From NCBI GenBank assembly GCA_012861695.1, contig JAAOOA010000353.1:62001-126000 (forward strand): DNA of 64,000 bases. Reading direction: 5' to 3'. This DNA is from Trematomus loennbergii. Lineage: Eukaryota; Chordata; Actinopteri; Perciformes; Nototheniidae. Position numbers and translations under genes: made by a program. Numbering within the stretch: position 1 is the first letter of the stretch; the number at the start of each line of letters is the position of its first letter. The notes under the pieces were generated by a model. That model ran no database searches, was not told the origin of the DNA, and saw only the letters and a list, made by a program, of their open reading frames with translations. Of this stretch, positions 1 through 11,455 are shown piece by piece.

Positions 1-200
1 TCTCCGCCCCCTCCTCCTCCTCCTCCTCCGCCTCCTCCTCCTCCTTCTCCTCCTTGTGTTGTTGTAGTGGTAGTTGTTGTTGTTGTAGTTTTGGTGGTTG
101 TTGTGGGGACTGTGGTTGTTGTAGTTGTAGCAGTGGAAGTAATTGTTGAAGCAGTTGTTTCTGTTGTTGTAGGGACTTTGGTCAACAGATGTTGTGGTAG
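1..200. repeat. CCT/TTG-rich simple sequence within the mucin-like tail
   Basis: Positions 1-55 are mostly CCT and CTC triplets and 56-180 mostly TTG/TGT triplets. On the minus strand the triplets read as Thr-rich (ACA/ACT) runs followed by Gly-rich runs, so this is probably the expanding end of the nuclease gene's threonine repeat tract. Confidence 0.6.
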
Positions 201-2466
201 GAGGGAGAGTGGCTGTAGTAGGAGTTTCTGTCGTTGTAGGTATAGTGGTGCTCAAGATGGTAACAGCAGTAGTTGAGTGGGACTGGTTGTCAAAGCAGTG
301 GAGCTAGTTGTTGTGGTTGTAGGGGCAGATGTTGTACTGAGAGGCGTAGATGTGGTAGAATATGGTCTAGATGTAGTGGTGATAGGCATAGATGTGGTAG
401 AAAGAGGGGCAGACAGAGTTGGGTGTAACGCGTTACAAAGTAACAGGAATGTGACGGTGAGGTGCAAACTGTGTCCAGGCCAGAAGCTGTTATCCACTGC
501 TGCAAACACCACGTCAAACCTCAACAAACACCTGCGAAAGAACACATGCTAAGGTGAAGCTAATAGCTAAGGACCCCCGAACCCAGAGTGAGGATGTTGT
601 GAGTGCGCCGCCGCCGACCGAAGCAGCACAAATTAGAATTTGGAGGACCGGTAACCAAAGCAGAGATGGACAGGCTTGAAGCATCCTTCATAGTAGAGGT
701 AATGTTGCCCATTTGCACAGTGGAATCACCATCGCATCGTTCAGAGATATACTGCGCAAAATACAGATAGCAGGAGACAGAGGACAGCCATAGTCAGAGC
801 TATCTGGATCAGTCTTATGGGACAATGGAAACTGAACTAAAGAGAACATTTGAAACTTTAGCAGTCTGCGTGATCTGCCTGTAGGGAGGGGCGGGCCGGC
901 CCTGCGAGTAAAGTAACGAGTAAAGTAACGAGTAACGAGTAAAGTAACGAGTTACTTTATGTAGAGAGTAACGAAGTAGTGTAATATATTACTTTTTTTT
1001 TAAAGTAATATGTAATATGTAATATATTACTTTTTTTTAGTAACGACCCCATCTCTGGGGGCAGATGTGGTAGTAAGATCGGCAGATGTGGTATAAAGAG
1101 TGCCAGATGTTGTAGAAAGAGTTCCAGATGTTGTAGAAAGAGTTCCAGATGTGCTAGAAAGTGGGTCAGATGTTGTACTGTAAAGGTCAGATGTGGTAGT
1201 GAATCGGGCAGATGTAGTAGAAAGTGGAACAGATGAAGAACTCAGTGGGCCAGATGTAGTAGTTAGATCAGCAAATGTTGTGCTGTAAGGATCAGAGGTG
1301 CTAGAAAGTAGGCCAGATGAGGTATTAAGAGGTCCAGATGCGGTACTAGGGGCCGTAGATTTGGAGCGGCAGAAGTAGTCAGAATGGGTGGTGGGCATTG
1401 GCATTGTTTGTTTCCAGCATTTAGTTTTGGGTAAAACTCAGTGACAGTTGTGTGGAGAGGACATTGTGTTCCAGGAAACACTTCAAATGCTGAGCTCACT
1501 GTGCTCAGTTCACTATGGAGCTCTGCCAAGGTCTTGATCTGCAGATATTTGTCTGTTTTATTATGTTTGGGCCCCAGTGGGCACTTGCTAGCCACCTGTT
1601 TTCACTGTGACTGTAGCAGCAGAACGCAGACCAGAGCATGGACGGGACATTAACCTTGTTTGAAATGATGTTGTTGCCTGGCTGGGCTCCAATGACCAAA
1701 AAGCCTTCTTTGATTTTGTTGTTATTGATGCAATATTCGTCCAGAACACATTTGATGCAGATCTCCATTTTGTTCCAGCTTCCCTTGTTGAAAAAGCCAT
1801 TCTGTGGAACAATGTTGGTGAGGGTGAAGGTAGACTTCTTATCATCTACTGTAGAGGCGTAAGAGCATGGAAATAAATGCCCTCTGTCGAACCCTCGCTT
1901 GGTGTAGTGGTTGATGTAGTCAGAATTCCCAGCCTGCTTATTGTAGGTCTTTCCTTTGCCATCCTTCCTCATGTTCTCATTGCCATGAATGTCCTCAAGC
2001 TGTAACCATTAAAAGGCAAAGTTACTGAGGGCAGGGTGGTTGAGTTGAGGATTGGTTCCTCAAAGCAGTGTTTAAGTTTCTTGGCCCAACAATGTTATAG
2101 TATAGTTGTGAATGATTAGATAGTACAACAAAAGCATACCTGGGGTTCTATTTTCCAAATGTTCTTAGGTCTTGTGCTGTTTGTCCCGATGTACTTGGAA
2201 GCAGAAAACACTGGGATCTTGTTTTTCGTGTCGTAGAGCGTCACAAAACGTTTAATGCCGTGGAAAGTCTGGCAAATGGGTTTGTATCTGTTCTGGTCCA
2301 GGATGTTCCCTCCCTCTAGGATTCCTGGGACATTCGGTGGAGTTTCGTTAAGGAGAAACTCTGCACATTCTGACATTGAATCCACCACTTTGGATCCAGT
2401 GGGAACGATGGATAGGAGGAGGAGAGCAGCGAGGGGCGGGATGCTCCACATCTTCAGTAATGCCAT
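1..2466 (-). CDS. ENDOD1-like secreted DNA/RNA non-specific endonuclease with mucin-like tail (3' end off window)
   Basis: Read on the minus strand. The first coding exon runs 2466-2140 (ATG at 2466, hydrophobic signal peptide, CAG|GTATGC donor, phase 0). The second starts at 1999 after a TTACAG acceptor and carries the nuclease domain: DRGHLFP motif with the catalytic His, then LTNIVPQN...NKGSWNKME with the expected metal-binding Asn region. After the nuclease core comes a Ser/Thr-rich tail of TTSAP/STTSGP-type repeats, which should be heavily O-glycosylated. ENDOD1-like proteins of fish are secreted or membrane-associated nucleases; the mucin tail is seen here directly. The frame breaks near 1575, near 1365 and near 285. 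Each break is cured by one extra base in a short homopolymer (A4 to A5, A3 to A4, C3 to C4), so sequencing error is as likely as decay. A hAT element (414-1057) interrupts the tail. Family call is firm; whether the gene is functional is open. Confidence 0.78.
414..1057 (+). mobile_element. hAT-type DNA transposon, short copy with a BED zinc-finger remnant
   Basis: The ends are imperfect inverted repeats (left CAGAGTTGGG, right complement CAGAGATGGG). A perfect 8-bp target duplication GGGGCAGA flanks it at 406-413 and 1058-1065, the hAT hallmark. Near 455-552 the plus strand encodes a BED-finger-like stretch with a CKLC pair and TSNLNKHL, as in hAT transposases. The rest has no transposase, so it is non-autonomous. 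GTAACGAGTAAAGTAAC-type repeats near 905-1045 are subterminal. It lies inside the repeat tail of the nuclease gene. Confidence 0.85.
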
Positions 2467-2596
2467 CGCCAAACACTAGGGTCAAAAGACAGAACAAAAC
2501 GAACGATGAAACATTACATGACTGTAGAAGTGGACTGCTGAAATTCTACTTCTTAAAGAGGCCCTTTCATGCTTTTTAGGGGTTTCTCCTTCCTGT

Positions 2597-2645
2597 AGAT
2601 TCAAGATTCAAGGCTTTATTGTCATGTGCACATTAGCCAAAGTGT
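2597..2645 (-). repeat. 3' tail of a LINE-type retroposon
   Basis: The complement reads ...CACATGACAATAAAGCC followed by TTGAATCTTGAATC. An ACAATAAAG end plus short tandem tail is typical of 3' ends of fish L2-like or Babar-like LINEs. The body of the element is not recognisable here. Confidence 0.5.
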
Positions 2646-2695
2646 AGATATGGCAATGAAAAACGTAGGTCACAGGGTCCTCCAACAGTGCAACA

Positions 2696-2697
<2 letters not shown>

Positions 2698-2766
<69 letters not shown>
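2698..2766. repeat. (TA)n microsatellite
   Basis: About 34 TA repeats with one phase slip near 2740. It lies upstream of the first coding exon of the nuclease gene. Confidence 0.95.
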
Positions 2767-3277
2767 GGACATAGAACAATTAAAACAGAGCATGTTTTTT
2801 GATGTGCAAGTAAATAGAAATAGAAATAGTGCAAGAAGAGTCTATATACAAGTAATAAAATAGAAATAGTGCAAGAAGAGTCTATATACAAGTACATGGA
2901 ATATGATATATTAGATAAATAATTTGCAAGATGCAAACAGATTAATGTTTATGGATGTTCTTATAAAGGTGTTTGTGTTTGTAAATGGTCTCTCAGTTCA
3001 CAGTCTAATATTCCCAATGGTTACTGATGAAAGACGCAGTGGTTTCCACCTGTTGGGCCAATCTGTTGATTCAGGGGCACATCCTATAAGTAAGCTTTAT
3101 TACTTGTGAAACAAACAATTTAGCTGTGGTCAGGGCCGGTTTTTGGCAAAAGCGACACAGGCGGTCGCCTAGGGCGCCAGATCTGGGAGGGCGCTTCGCC
3201 AGTAGTTCTGGGAGGGAAAAAACATTTTTGACCGTTGGTGCTCATCCTAATTTGCGGCCTTGATCTAACAACATTAA

Positions 3278-4847
3278 AGGTAGGGTAGGTAAGTTTGAGA
3301 AACCGCTCGAGATACACTTTTTGTTATATTCCATGGAATGCTCTTAACATCCCGATAGCAATGAATATCTTAAGGCGAGACACCCCAGGTGAATAGGGTA
3401 ATTTTTTTAACTTAAAGATATCAGCTAGAAATTTCTCCATTAATTACTTACAATAAGGCAATTGTTTTTTGTATTACAAGTTTTCTGAAATAGCATGTTT
3501 AAATATGCAAATGAACCATTATCTCATGAAATATGCGCATATTTGAACACATTTCAGGAACCGAAATCTGAACTTTGGATAAAGCCAGGATCAAAATTAT
3601 TGTTTCATTTTGTAGTCATATTAGTATCTAAGGCTTTTACAGAAGGGATTTTGGATATCTCTTTGTATCACTCCATAAATCAAAATACTGTCAACAGCCC
3701 TAAAATATCAATTTTCACCATGTTTTTAGGTATAAAATGTTATATAATTCAGGCTATAAAGGATATATGAACAAACCCTTCTGTAAAAGCCTTCATAATA
3801 TTGATAGGAATATAACTGGAAGGTTTGGTGTATGTAACTGCTACTGAAGTGGAAATTCGAACTCAGAGTAGGAGAAAAAACTCATTTTGAGAAAACGACC
3901 TTTAAAGATTACAGTGTGACGCTAGCTAAACCCTCCTGTTATCTGGATGATAGCTTGCGCATCGACGCACTCCGTGAAGGTATTTCATGTTCGGGGTCAT
4001 TTGTTTTTTGTATAACCTTGCTTTGTGCAAGTGACAATTGTTGTCGTCTTCTCTGTGAACGTTTTTTTCGCCGTTATTTTGCCATTTTCAGATTTAAATT
4101 TCGAGCGGAAAGCTAACCAGGAAGTGCTTTAGCACACCACGTGACGCATCTGAACGAATCACGTTGTCAGAAATTGACACCAGCCAATGAGATTTCGTTT
4201 CTTGGTTTAAGACCCCTTTGCACTTTCACGATTGGTTGCTGATACAAAGGAAATTACCATATTTGGATCCGATGAGATTGTGCAGGAGACACCGAGCTTT
4301 CCAACGATACCTCTGATGACATGGTGCAAACAGCGGTCGCGGTACTTTATGTTACGTTAGAATGCTAACTTTTGGTGAATTTAGGAGAAATCTACAGACG
4401 CAAATAGACAAAACTATAGTAAAATAAATACTTAAATGTGTATTTTGTACGTTTTCCTTCCAAAAGCCTGAAAGAAAACATGTTATGGAATCAAAATAGC
4501 ACAAATCTCAAAATTGACCAGTGCAGGAAAAACGATGTTTTTGCCTGCCGTGTCTCGCCTTAAGTGCTTTGACAAAAAATCCATAAAAAAATGTCATCTG
4601 TGGAAGCCGTAATACTGTAAAAAGCACGACCAATCATCTGAGCCGGCCCGGCTAAAATAACTGGATGGCCTACCTGCCTGTCAGCCTTCCATCTGTGCAC
4701 AAACTTATCTCGTGCCCTCATTGGTCATGTGCGCGTTCGTGTGTGTTGGAGGAGGGGCTCTGTAAGGAAGAAGCAGATTTTCTCCGGTTGTGTATTTTCA
4801 AATTCTAGCGATCTCAAGCCGGTTTCTCAAACTTACCTACCCTACCT
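3278..4847. mobile_element. TTAA-bounded (piggyBac-like) MITE with 27-bp perfect inverted repeats
   Basis: TTAA is present at 3274-3277 and 4848-4851. The terminal repeat starts AGGTAGGGTAGGTAAGTTTG and is identical for 27 bases at the two ends (3278-3304 and 4821-4847), with weaker similarity for about ten more. No transposase is present. TTAA duplication points to the piggyBac superfamily, but only the ends support this. Confidence 0.8.
3374..4559. mobile_element. TTAA-bounded element nested in the previous one
   Basis: TTAA at 3370-3373 and 4560-4563 encloses ends GGCGAGACAC and GTGTCTCGCC, a perfect 10-bp inverted repeat. It is 1186 bp and has no convincing coding frame. It is the third layer of a nest of insertions. 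Confidence 0.7.
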
Positions 4848-5116
4848 TTAACTGGGTAAAATAAGATATGAATGAACAACAAAAATAAAATACGTTATAT
4901 TCATTTGTTGGCTATGGTAGGTTATTGGTTATGTTCACATATAACCACATTTGGTTATTAAAATGTAAACCGATCTTTTTTATATGGGTGTTTAGAGTTG
5001 TACCCCCTAGATCTAGTCTCTAGTAATTCTGCTCAAAGTGCACCAGATAGAAGCATTTTATTTAAAAATGTTAAAAAAATCTTTCCGGGGGGGCAGACCC
5101 CTGGACCCCCTTAGAG

Positions 5117-5521
5117 CAGCGGTGCCCAATACGTCGATCAACCGGTCGATCGCGAAGATAGTGTGGGTAGATCGCATTGCATTGAAAAAAAAAAATGAAA
5201 AAAAAATGTATACATATATATTTTTTATTTTTTTTTTTCATTTTTTTAAAGTTAGCCTATCATCCATCCTTACTATGGCATTTGCCACTTGATTGACGTA
5301 CAGGTAAGCCAGTCTGAGTTGCATTGTGCCATACGGGTTCATGCAGTTATGAACCCATCTGAAGCGCAAATGCCACAGTTTATCCGCCGTTTAGTCCACT
5401 AGCACCCCCCCCCCGCGCGCGCGCGCTCGCGACACAGATTGGGCAGGGCCCTGTAGGTAGATCTTATGGGCTTGGTCATTTTAAAAGTAGCTCCCAAGCT
5501 GAAAAAGTGTGGGCACCCCTG
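5117..5521. mobile_element. Short hAT-like (Charlie-type) element
   Basis: The ends are CAGCGGTGCCCAA and, on the complement, CAGGGGTGCCCAC. They are flanked by CCCTTAGAG (5108-5116) and CCCTAAGAG (5522-5530), a near-perfect target duplication. Inside are A/T homopolymers (5188-5250) and a C-run followed by (CG)n near 5405-5430. It is inserted in the right part of the larger hAT element. Confidence 0.7.
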
Positions 5522-5717
5522 CCCTAAGAGGATGTGACGTCCACCCCCGAATTAGAACATGTTCATACGTTTCAGTTTTTGTAGTGTTTTGGTCTTTTGT
5601 AGAGATTTTTCATTTATTCTTTATATATTCTATTGTGTATTGCTTGGAGGGGGAGGGGCACCAAATCATAATCTCGCCTAGGGCACCAAAATGTCTAGAA
5701 CCGGCCCTGGCTGTGGT

Positions 5718-6260
5718 CGGTAAAATAAAGCACTTTTGAGCATTAAAACATGTCACAGTAGAAGCACAAAATAATCAAATGTACCTGAAGATTAGCATAA
5801 TATGTCCTCTTAATAATCAACGATGTGCTACGTAGAAGATACAAACCAAACATTAATAATAAATGAATCAGCTCTGAAAGGTGAGCTTTAAAGAAATGCA
5901 GAAGTATGACTTCAAGTGGTCAAGTTTAAGGGTAAGAGGAACAGTCAACTGGGACATTTCTATGAAAAAGAAATGAAAGTAAATGCTCAGAATTTAGATC
6001 CAGTTTTGATTCTGAGAATTGTTTTCAAGACAATTCCCAGTGGGGATAATCTAAAGCAGGAAAACAATTATATCAAGTATTGAAAATAGCATCTGGTAAT
6101 CAAAACTAAGCAACTACTTCTTTACCTTAAACTTAAATACAAATGTTCAAAACAATATAAAACAAATACAATGCCTCATATTGGCATTTTCTATTTAAAT
6201 ATATATAAGTACATAATAGAATAATAAAACAAAGCATAAAAAGGGATTTAAAAATAAAGG
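5718..6260. other. No gene seen
   Basis: AT-rich non-coding sequence with no convincing exon. Part of it (about 5931-5990) is a diverged copy of 8115-8175. Confidence 0.5.
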
Positions 6261-6270
6261 AAATTCTTAC

Positions 6271-6410
6271 CCGACGCTGGATTCATGGGATTAAGCGCGA
6301 TTGGTCCTTCTGTTCACACAGCAGTAGAAACAAGACTGTTCCTCAAATGTGAACTGAGTGTAAGGAAGAAGTCTGATGTATGTTTCTGCTGTACATGAAA
6401 GTGGGTGTAC
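6271..6410 (-). other. Possible 5' untranslated exon of the nuclease gene
   Basis: On the minus strand a consensus-like donor (CGG|GTAAGA, exon end 6271) follows a mixed-composition stretch with a CCAAT motif (GGACCAATCGC near 6298). The first coding exon of the nuclease has an acceptor-like CTAG just before its ATG, so an upstream exon is needed. The link is inferred from orientation and splice signals only. Confidence 0.3.
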
Positions 6411-6448
6411 TCTTAGATGTAATCTGAATCTTTCCTTTTTGTATTCAG

Positions 6449-7522
6449 GAAATGACGGTGCCAACAGGGGCTAACGAGATACAACGGCCCAAAACACTCC
6501 TTTAGGAAAAACGTGATGCAATTATAAAAACACAAATGTGCAAAAACATGAAGAAACATCTTCAGCAACTTGACGAAACGCTGCAATTATGAAACACTGC
6601 AAATAAAAAATGCTGCAAGAAGCTCAAAACACAACGGAAACCAGGAGACACTAAAAAGTGACCGGAGCGTTTGTTGACGTTCGTGGATAATAAAGTTGTC
6701 CAACTGTCACTGTTGTCGGTGAATAAACTGAAATGTTTTATTTGATATTTGAACAATCTGATCACATGATTCCTTCTGATATTTCTGCAGATCTGCTGTT
6801 AGCTAGCTAGCTAACCTAGTAATTAAAAAGAATACTAACCAAACAGTTACAGACTAACTCTTCCAGCAGTGACAGTAACGGACCGTCCACACAGCAGCGT
6901 TAAAAAATCTTGAAACGCTTCTGCCCATTCACTTTGAATGGGGTGACGTCACTTTCCCTCACTTTTCGCCGAAATGCATTGTGGGCAGGCGAGCGGAGAT
7001 TTTCAGGATTTTGAGGATTCAAAGTTGAACAATGTTCAACTTTTGAAGCTGAGGTGGAAGCGGCAGCCAATCAAATTCCGTGTACGCAAATCTGGCAGTT
7101 CAAGCTCTAGCCAATCAAACGGCGTGTATGCTGGGAGACATACCGCAGGTCATTTCCTCATATTCCAGAAAAATGGAGGAGAAATTAGCGGTAGCGAATC
7201 AATCACCCGGTGCTTTATGACCAGACCTACCGGGATATAAACCGGAGGAGCCAGGCATGGAGGGAGGTGGCAGAGACAGTGGTATGTTTTCGCCTGTTTT
7301 GGGGAGTTTATATCCAGTTTACTTCGGGCTTTTTTGCTTCGTATGTCGCGGGCGGGAGATTCATGTGATTGGTTGTTCGCAAAAATCCCCAAGCCTCAGA
7401 TACGCCCACCTCCAAGATTTTTTTAACGCTGCTGTGTAGACGTACCGTAAGCCAACTTTATGATGGAAGTGTTTTGGGCTGCAGTAGCGCGTTTGCACCA
7501 GTCGGCCACCATATCATACGGA
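6449..7522. mobile_element. Long-inverted-repeat MITE, split by a second MITE
   Basis: The left arm (about 6452-6495) and the complement of the right arm (about 7465-7520) match over roughly 50 bases, best in GCCCAAAACACT and AACAGGGGC/GACTGGTGC. No coding frame was seen. The superfamily is unclear and the target duplication was not resolved. Confidence 0.55.
6879..7447. mobile_element. 569-bp MITE with about 34-bp inverted repeats
   Basis: The ends CGGACCGTCCACACAGCAGC and, on the complement, CGGTACGTCTACACAGCAGC continue into a shared GTTAAAAAATCTTG stretch. TAA flanks both sides (6876-6878 and 7448-7450), which would fit a three-base TWA duplication as in Harbinger elements. That assignment rests on the ends only. 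Confidence 0.65.
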
Positions 7523-8418
7523 GCTTCATATACACACATTTAAACTGACATTAAGGGCACTTTTTAAGATAATCAAAGACGTGCTACTTGACAAAAACAC
7601 AGAGATTAAAGCATTTGGGGTGTTTGCATGATATGCATGATTGCTGGATATATCATAAAACAGATAAATCAGCTTTAAAAGGTTTGTTTTAAAGAAATAT
7701 AGAAGGAAGGGTCCACAGTTCTGAAGAACATGTACTAAGTTATTACAATACATGTCAAACTTGTGGACTACTCTTTTCCTTTTGGTCATTACAGCTTAGT
7801 TAAAAGTATATACTGTATTTTTGCATTTATGTTTGCACATATATCGCAAATAAAGTATGCTTCATCATGATTGGGGTTTGACGTGATGAAAAACGAATCT
7901 CCAAATTTAGTTTAAAGACACTGATTCACTAAAACCGAAAGCAGTTAAATAACTATGCATCATGCTGGGAGGATTTTTATTTATTCTTTAGCGAGAGTCA
8001 AATATAACTCTGAATATGTGAAATCCAGCTTTCACAAAAACCTCAAGCTGACCAGTTCTATAAGGACTCTTAATACTTCTCAGAAAAAACATGGAAAGGG
8101 GAAGATTGCACCGGGTCACATGTAAGGTCAACTGGGGCATATGTATGAAAAGAGAAATGAAAGTAAATACACAACAATACTGTGTGTTAGAATGGATTTG
8201 CTTGCTGTTGCTGAGCTCATTAGTGTCAACATCTACTGACAACAGCTCAGGTGATGCTGCCCAGATGCATGATGGGAGATTTTTTATTTTGCAGTCCTGT
8301 TTTAAGTCTGCAAACTATGCACAAAAGTTTCTTCTTTGTACAGCTTAAGCGTGAGTGAATGAATAAGGAAAGCTGACTGTGAACAAGAGTGTGTGTGTTT
8401 GAGTGTGTGGTGGTGTGT

Positions 8419-8499
<81 letters not shown>

Positions 8500-10198
8500 T
8501 CGATAACTAAACCTGTCTTCTCAAAATTAGACTTTTATATAGTAAGCATGTTGTTTTCCTAATATCATTATATTGGGAAATGTTAATGCAGTTTGATTTT
8601 CCAACACCTTAATGAGTGCCTTGTTTAAGATTTTATAGGCTTTAATTATTTCCAATTCTGGTTTTTAAATGAGAGTTTGAAGTCTGGTCTCATGGTTTGG
8701 ATGAAAGTGCCCACTAGGTGTCATGAGATACTAACCTATGATGGTTGAATTTCTGTTGAAGTTGAAAAACACGTCAGATTTTTGCCAATACGAGGTTTCA
8801 TAAACGTCCTAATATATAGATTTTTCTACTTTTATATTTCTTGCTTTTGCATTACCTTTTATTATTTTATTTCTAGTAACACATCAAAATTCAATTTATA
8901 GAAAAACGTACTTGGCTATAAATCTTGATTCTGATTTTAACATAAGTGTACACATCTTAAATGGAAGCTATATACATTTTATATTGCATTGTATGTTGCA
9001 AGGATCCCAAGATTCATTAAACCATTTTATGCCATAGCTGTTTTAAAATGTTGTGTTGTCTTATTGTGCCCCTGGTGCCATTTGAAATAAGTCTTGAGGG
9101 AAGTGTGTGCTTAGAAAGTCATTTTCATATAAGTTATTTAGTGTCTTTTATCAGCTATAGCAGGAAGTCATTGTTCTGCACGTATGTACCAAGTCAAAGA
9201 CAGGCAAGTCTCAAATCCTAAAGTGTTTTGAACGTTTTTGAAGCTTTTTGACTGCGTTTTCCAGCTGATTCAAACACATTAAGCATTAAGCACATACATG
9301 AACACATCATCCTTAGATACATGGAGATTCATGGTTTTAAATACCTGAAAACAATCAAAATACAGAACTTATTTTGGTGAAAATTATCATTTTATTGTGT
9401 ACTTGCACTCAGTTTTTATTATCCAGGGGACATCTTGCCATTTGCTTACAACCCTCTACTTTATGCAACCCTCATCAGCTTTTGGCTATGTGGTAAAGCA
9501 AACAGAAATATGAAATAGTCTGAATAGAAGATTGAATTCATGATCACGATCTATCAATAAATAAACGAGACATATTTGTCTTGTCCCGACGTATTGCACT
9601 ACCCAAAGTCTATTTACAGAGTTCCCTTTTTTTAGTGTATGAAGGTACACAAGTACAAACATTGGCATTCAAAGGAAATGCATCTTGTTTTTAACAATGC
9701 TAAAAGGACGGTTTACTTCAACCCATTACAGAGGATGATAAGCAGGAAGCAGAGATGCAGGATGGTTTAATAAATACACACAAAGTCTGAAGCAAACAAC
9801 CGGTTAATGAAAGTAAATACATTTGAACAATTCATGAGACATAGACATTTTCTCACAGCATTCAAAGACAGGTGGAGGTGAAAGGACATCTACAAATAAA
9901 TGTACCTCTGAATGAATGAACAAGCAGAATAAAAAAGCAGAATAAAAAGCAATATCATGATTCTTCCACAAGGGGGTGCTCATTATCTTTATCTGAACGT
10001 ACTACATGATGTTATCTGTAATAAAATGCACAGAGAGGTAATTGAGGGGAACTCCTGAGTATTAAACAAGTAACCCTAACCCATAAATGACTCCTGTGAA
10101 CAGAGCACTTTGTAAACATCTGTAATGCCAAAACCCACCAATACAAAGTAACTAACTACATTTACCCAAGTACACATTTACCAATAACAGTGTTTTAA
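7523..10198. other. Gene-free interval
   Basis: AT-rich sequence with no exon, repeat gene or long frame that I can support, apart from the TG microsatellite at 8386-8499. Short open frames here have no domain features. Confidence 0.5.
8386..8499. repeat. (TG)n microsatellite
   Basis: Over 100 bases of TG repeats with GG interruptions in the first 30 bases. Confidence 0.95.
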
Positions 10199-10202
10199 TT
10201 AA

Positions 10203-10822
10203 CCCTTGTGTTGTGCTCGAAAGCTGTTACCGTTCATGGTGTTCAATTTTGACCCATGATTTATCTCAGTCCAAAACACTCACAAATAATGACTATCATC
10301 CAATATTGTCAATAACTACATCATAACTAACTTATTATGAATTCATAACCGTACAATCCTGTTGTAATTTAATGTTATGGCCCAAAACACATTACACCAC
10401 ATATTGCACACGTGCATGTGTGTGTTCAGGTTCAAGTGTTAGTGTACATATTCTTTGAGAAAGGTGGAGTTCCCGTGGGGGGAGGGGGCCAGAGGGAGGG
10501 GAGACCAGGTGCATGTTGCGAAAACAAATAGTGTTACAGTGGATGAAGGGGGTGGGGGGGGTGTCTAAAGTCAAAGATGAATCTTGATTGGGCCAAATTT
10601 GACCCCGAGTCACCCACAACAATGCTGCTGGGTCTACCCAGACCCGAACACCAAATTACACACTTTTTTTTTTAGAGACCTTCAGACTTGGCTAAAATTG
10701 TCAAAATCAGTTCTGTAGTGTTTATATAGCCCCTGTCGTTCCAATAAAAAAAAACTAGAGCGTAGTTATTATATAATTTTAACTTGAAACGGGTCACGGG
10801 AGACCCGAACACAACACAAGGG
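10203..10822. mobile_element. TTAA-bounded (piggyBac-like) MITE
   Basis: TTAA at 10199-10202 and 10823-10826 encloses ends CCCTTGTGTTGTGCTCG and, on the complement, CCCTTGTGTTGTGTTCG. Inside, GACCC and GGGTC motifs and a GGGGGTGGGGGG run occur. No transposase is present. This end sequence is a familiar fish repeat type. Confidence 0.8.
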
Positions 10823-10889
10823 TTAAGTAGTTCCAAATTAAGTAACATTATACTTCTATTCTACTACAATTTGTACATTTTTCTTTCCT

Positions 10890-11455
10890 TTTTTACTTTA
10901 AAAATGATATAGTAAATATTTACTAAATAAAACAATTTGATGTATCGGCATGAACTAAGCCACCTGGTTGTATACAAAATATACAAAAGTTAGCTCCACA
11001 CTTACCTGCACCACATTACAATGTTAGAAGTATATTTGTGATATCATTTAGCCGATATTATTAAAACAAAATATTTTTGGTATTTTAAAAATACTTTGAC
11101 TAGAGTGAAATCATGAATGCAGGTCTTTACCTTTTCTGCACTTTTCTGCACTAATTTTACTTAAGTACTTTCTCCATCACTGACCTCTTGTTTTGATGTC
11201 TTCCTATACTGAAGAAAAACAACAAAAACCCTGCTCTGCTCTCATTCAAGCAGCTGCATGGAATCATCTTCAGGTAGATTTGCCAGAGGAGAGAAGCGGT
11301 TAACGATCGGAAATGGTAGGAGGAGGTGTTTCTACGTTGAGGTTTGGCACCGTTTGAACGTGATCCAGACTCGGACATGCACCTCGAGCGCTGAACCAGC
11401 GAGGAAGAGGAGGCTGAAGGAGAACTGGGGGACACTTCATCATTTTGGTCAAAAG
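10890..11455 (-). repeat. Arm A of an inverted duplication covering the butyrophilin-like last exon and 3' flank
   Basis: The complement matches 19816-20360 on the plus strand: first the serine-rich C-terminal coding part, then GAGCAGAGCAGGG, then an AT-rich flank with GGAGCTAACTTTT and CCAGGTGGC/TTGC TAAGTTCATGCC. The two arms are about 8.4 kb apart and diverged by substitutions and small indels. Confidence 0.75.

Larger units (their letters stand above)
3131..5709. mobile_element. hAT-type element with nested insertions
   Basis: It starts CAGGGCCGGTT and ends AACCGGCCCTG, an 11-bp perfect inverted repeat. It is flanked by an 8-bp duplication GCTGTGGT at 3123-3130 and 5710-5717. A CGCCTAGGGC motif occurs just inside both ends. 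No transposase frame was seen. Two TTAA-bounded elements (3278-4847 and 3374-4559) and a smaller hAT (5117-5521) lie within it, so the native element is short and non-autonomous. It probably sits in a 5' intron of the nuclease gene. Confidence 0.85.

Noticed and set aside
67..276. Val-rich plus-strand frame
   Set aside because: Shadow of the Thr-rich tail of the minus-strand nuclease gene.
8091..8348. 85-residue frame with a Leu-rich stretch
   Set aside because: No splice partners, domain or conserved motif; sits in repeat-like AT-rich DNA.
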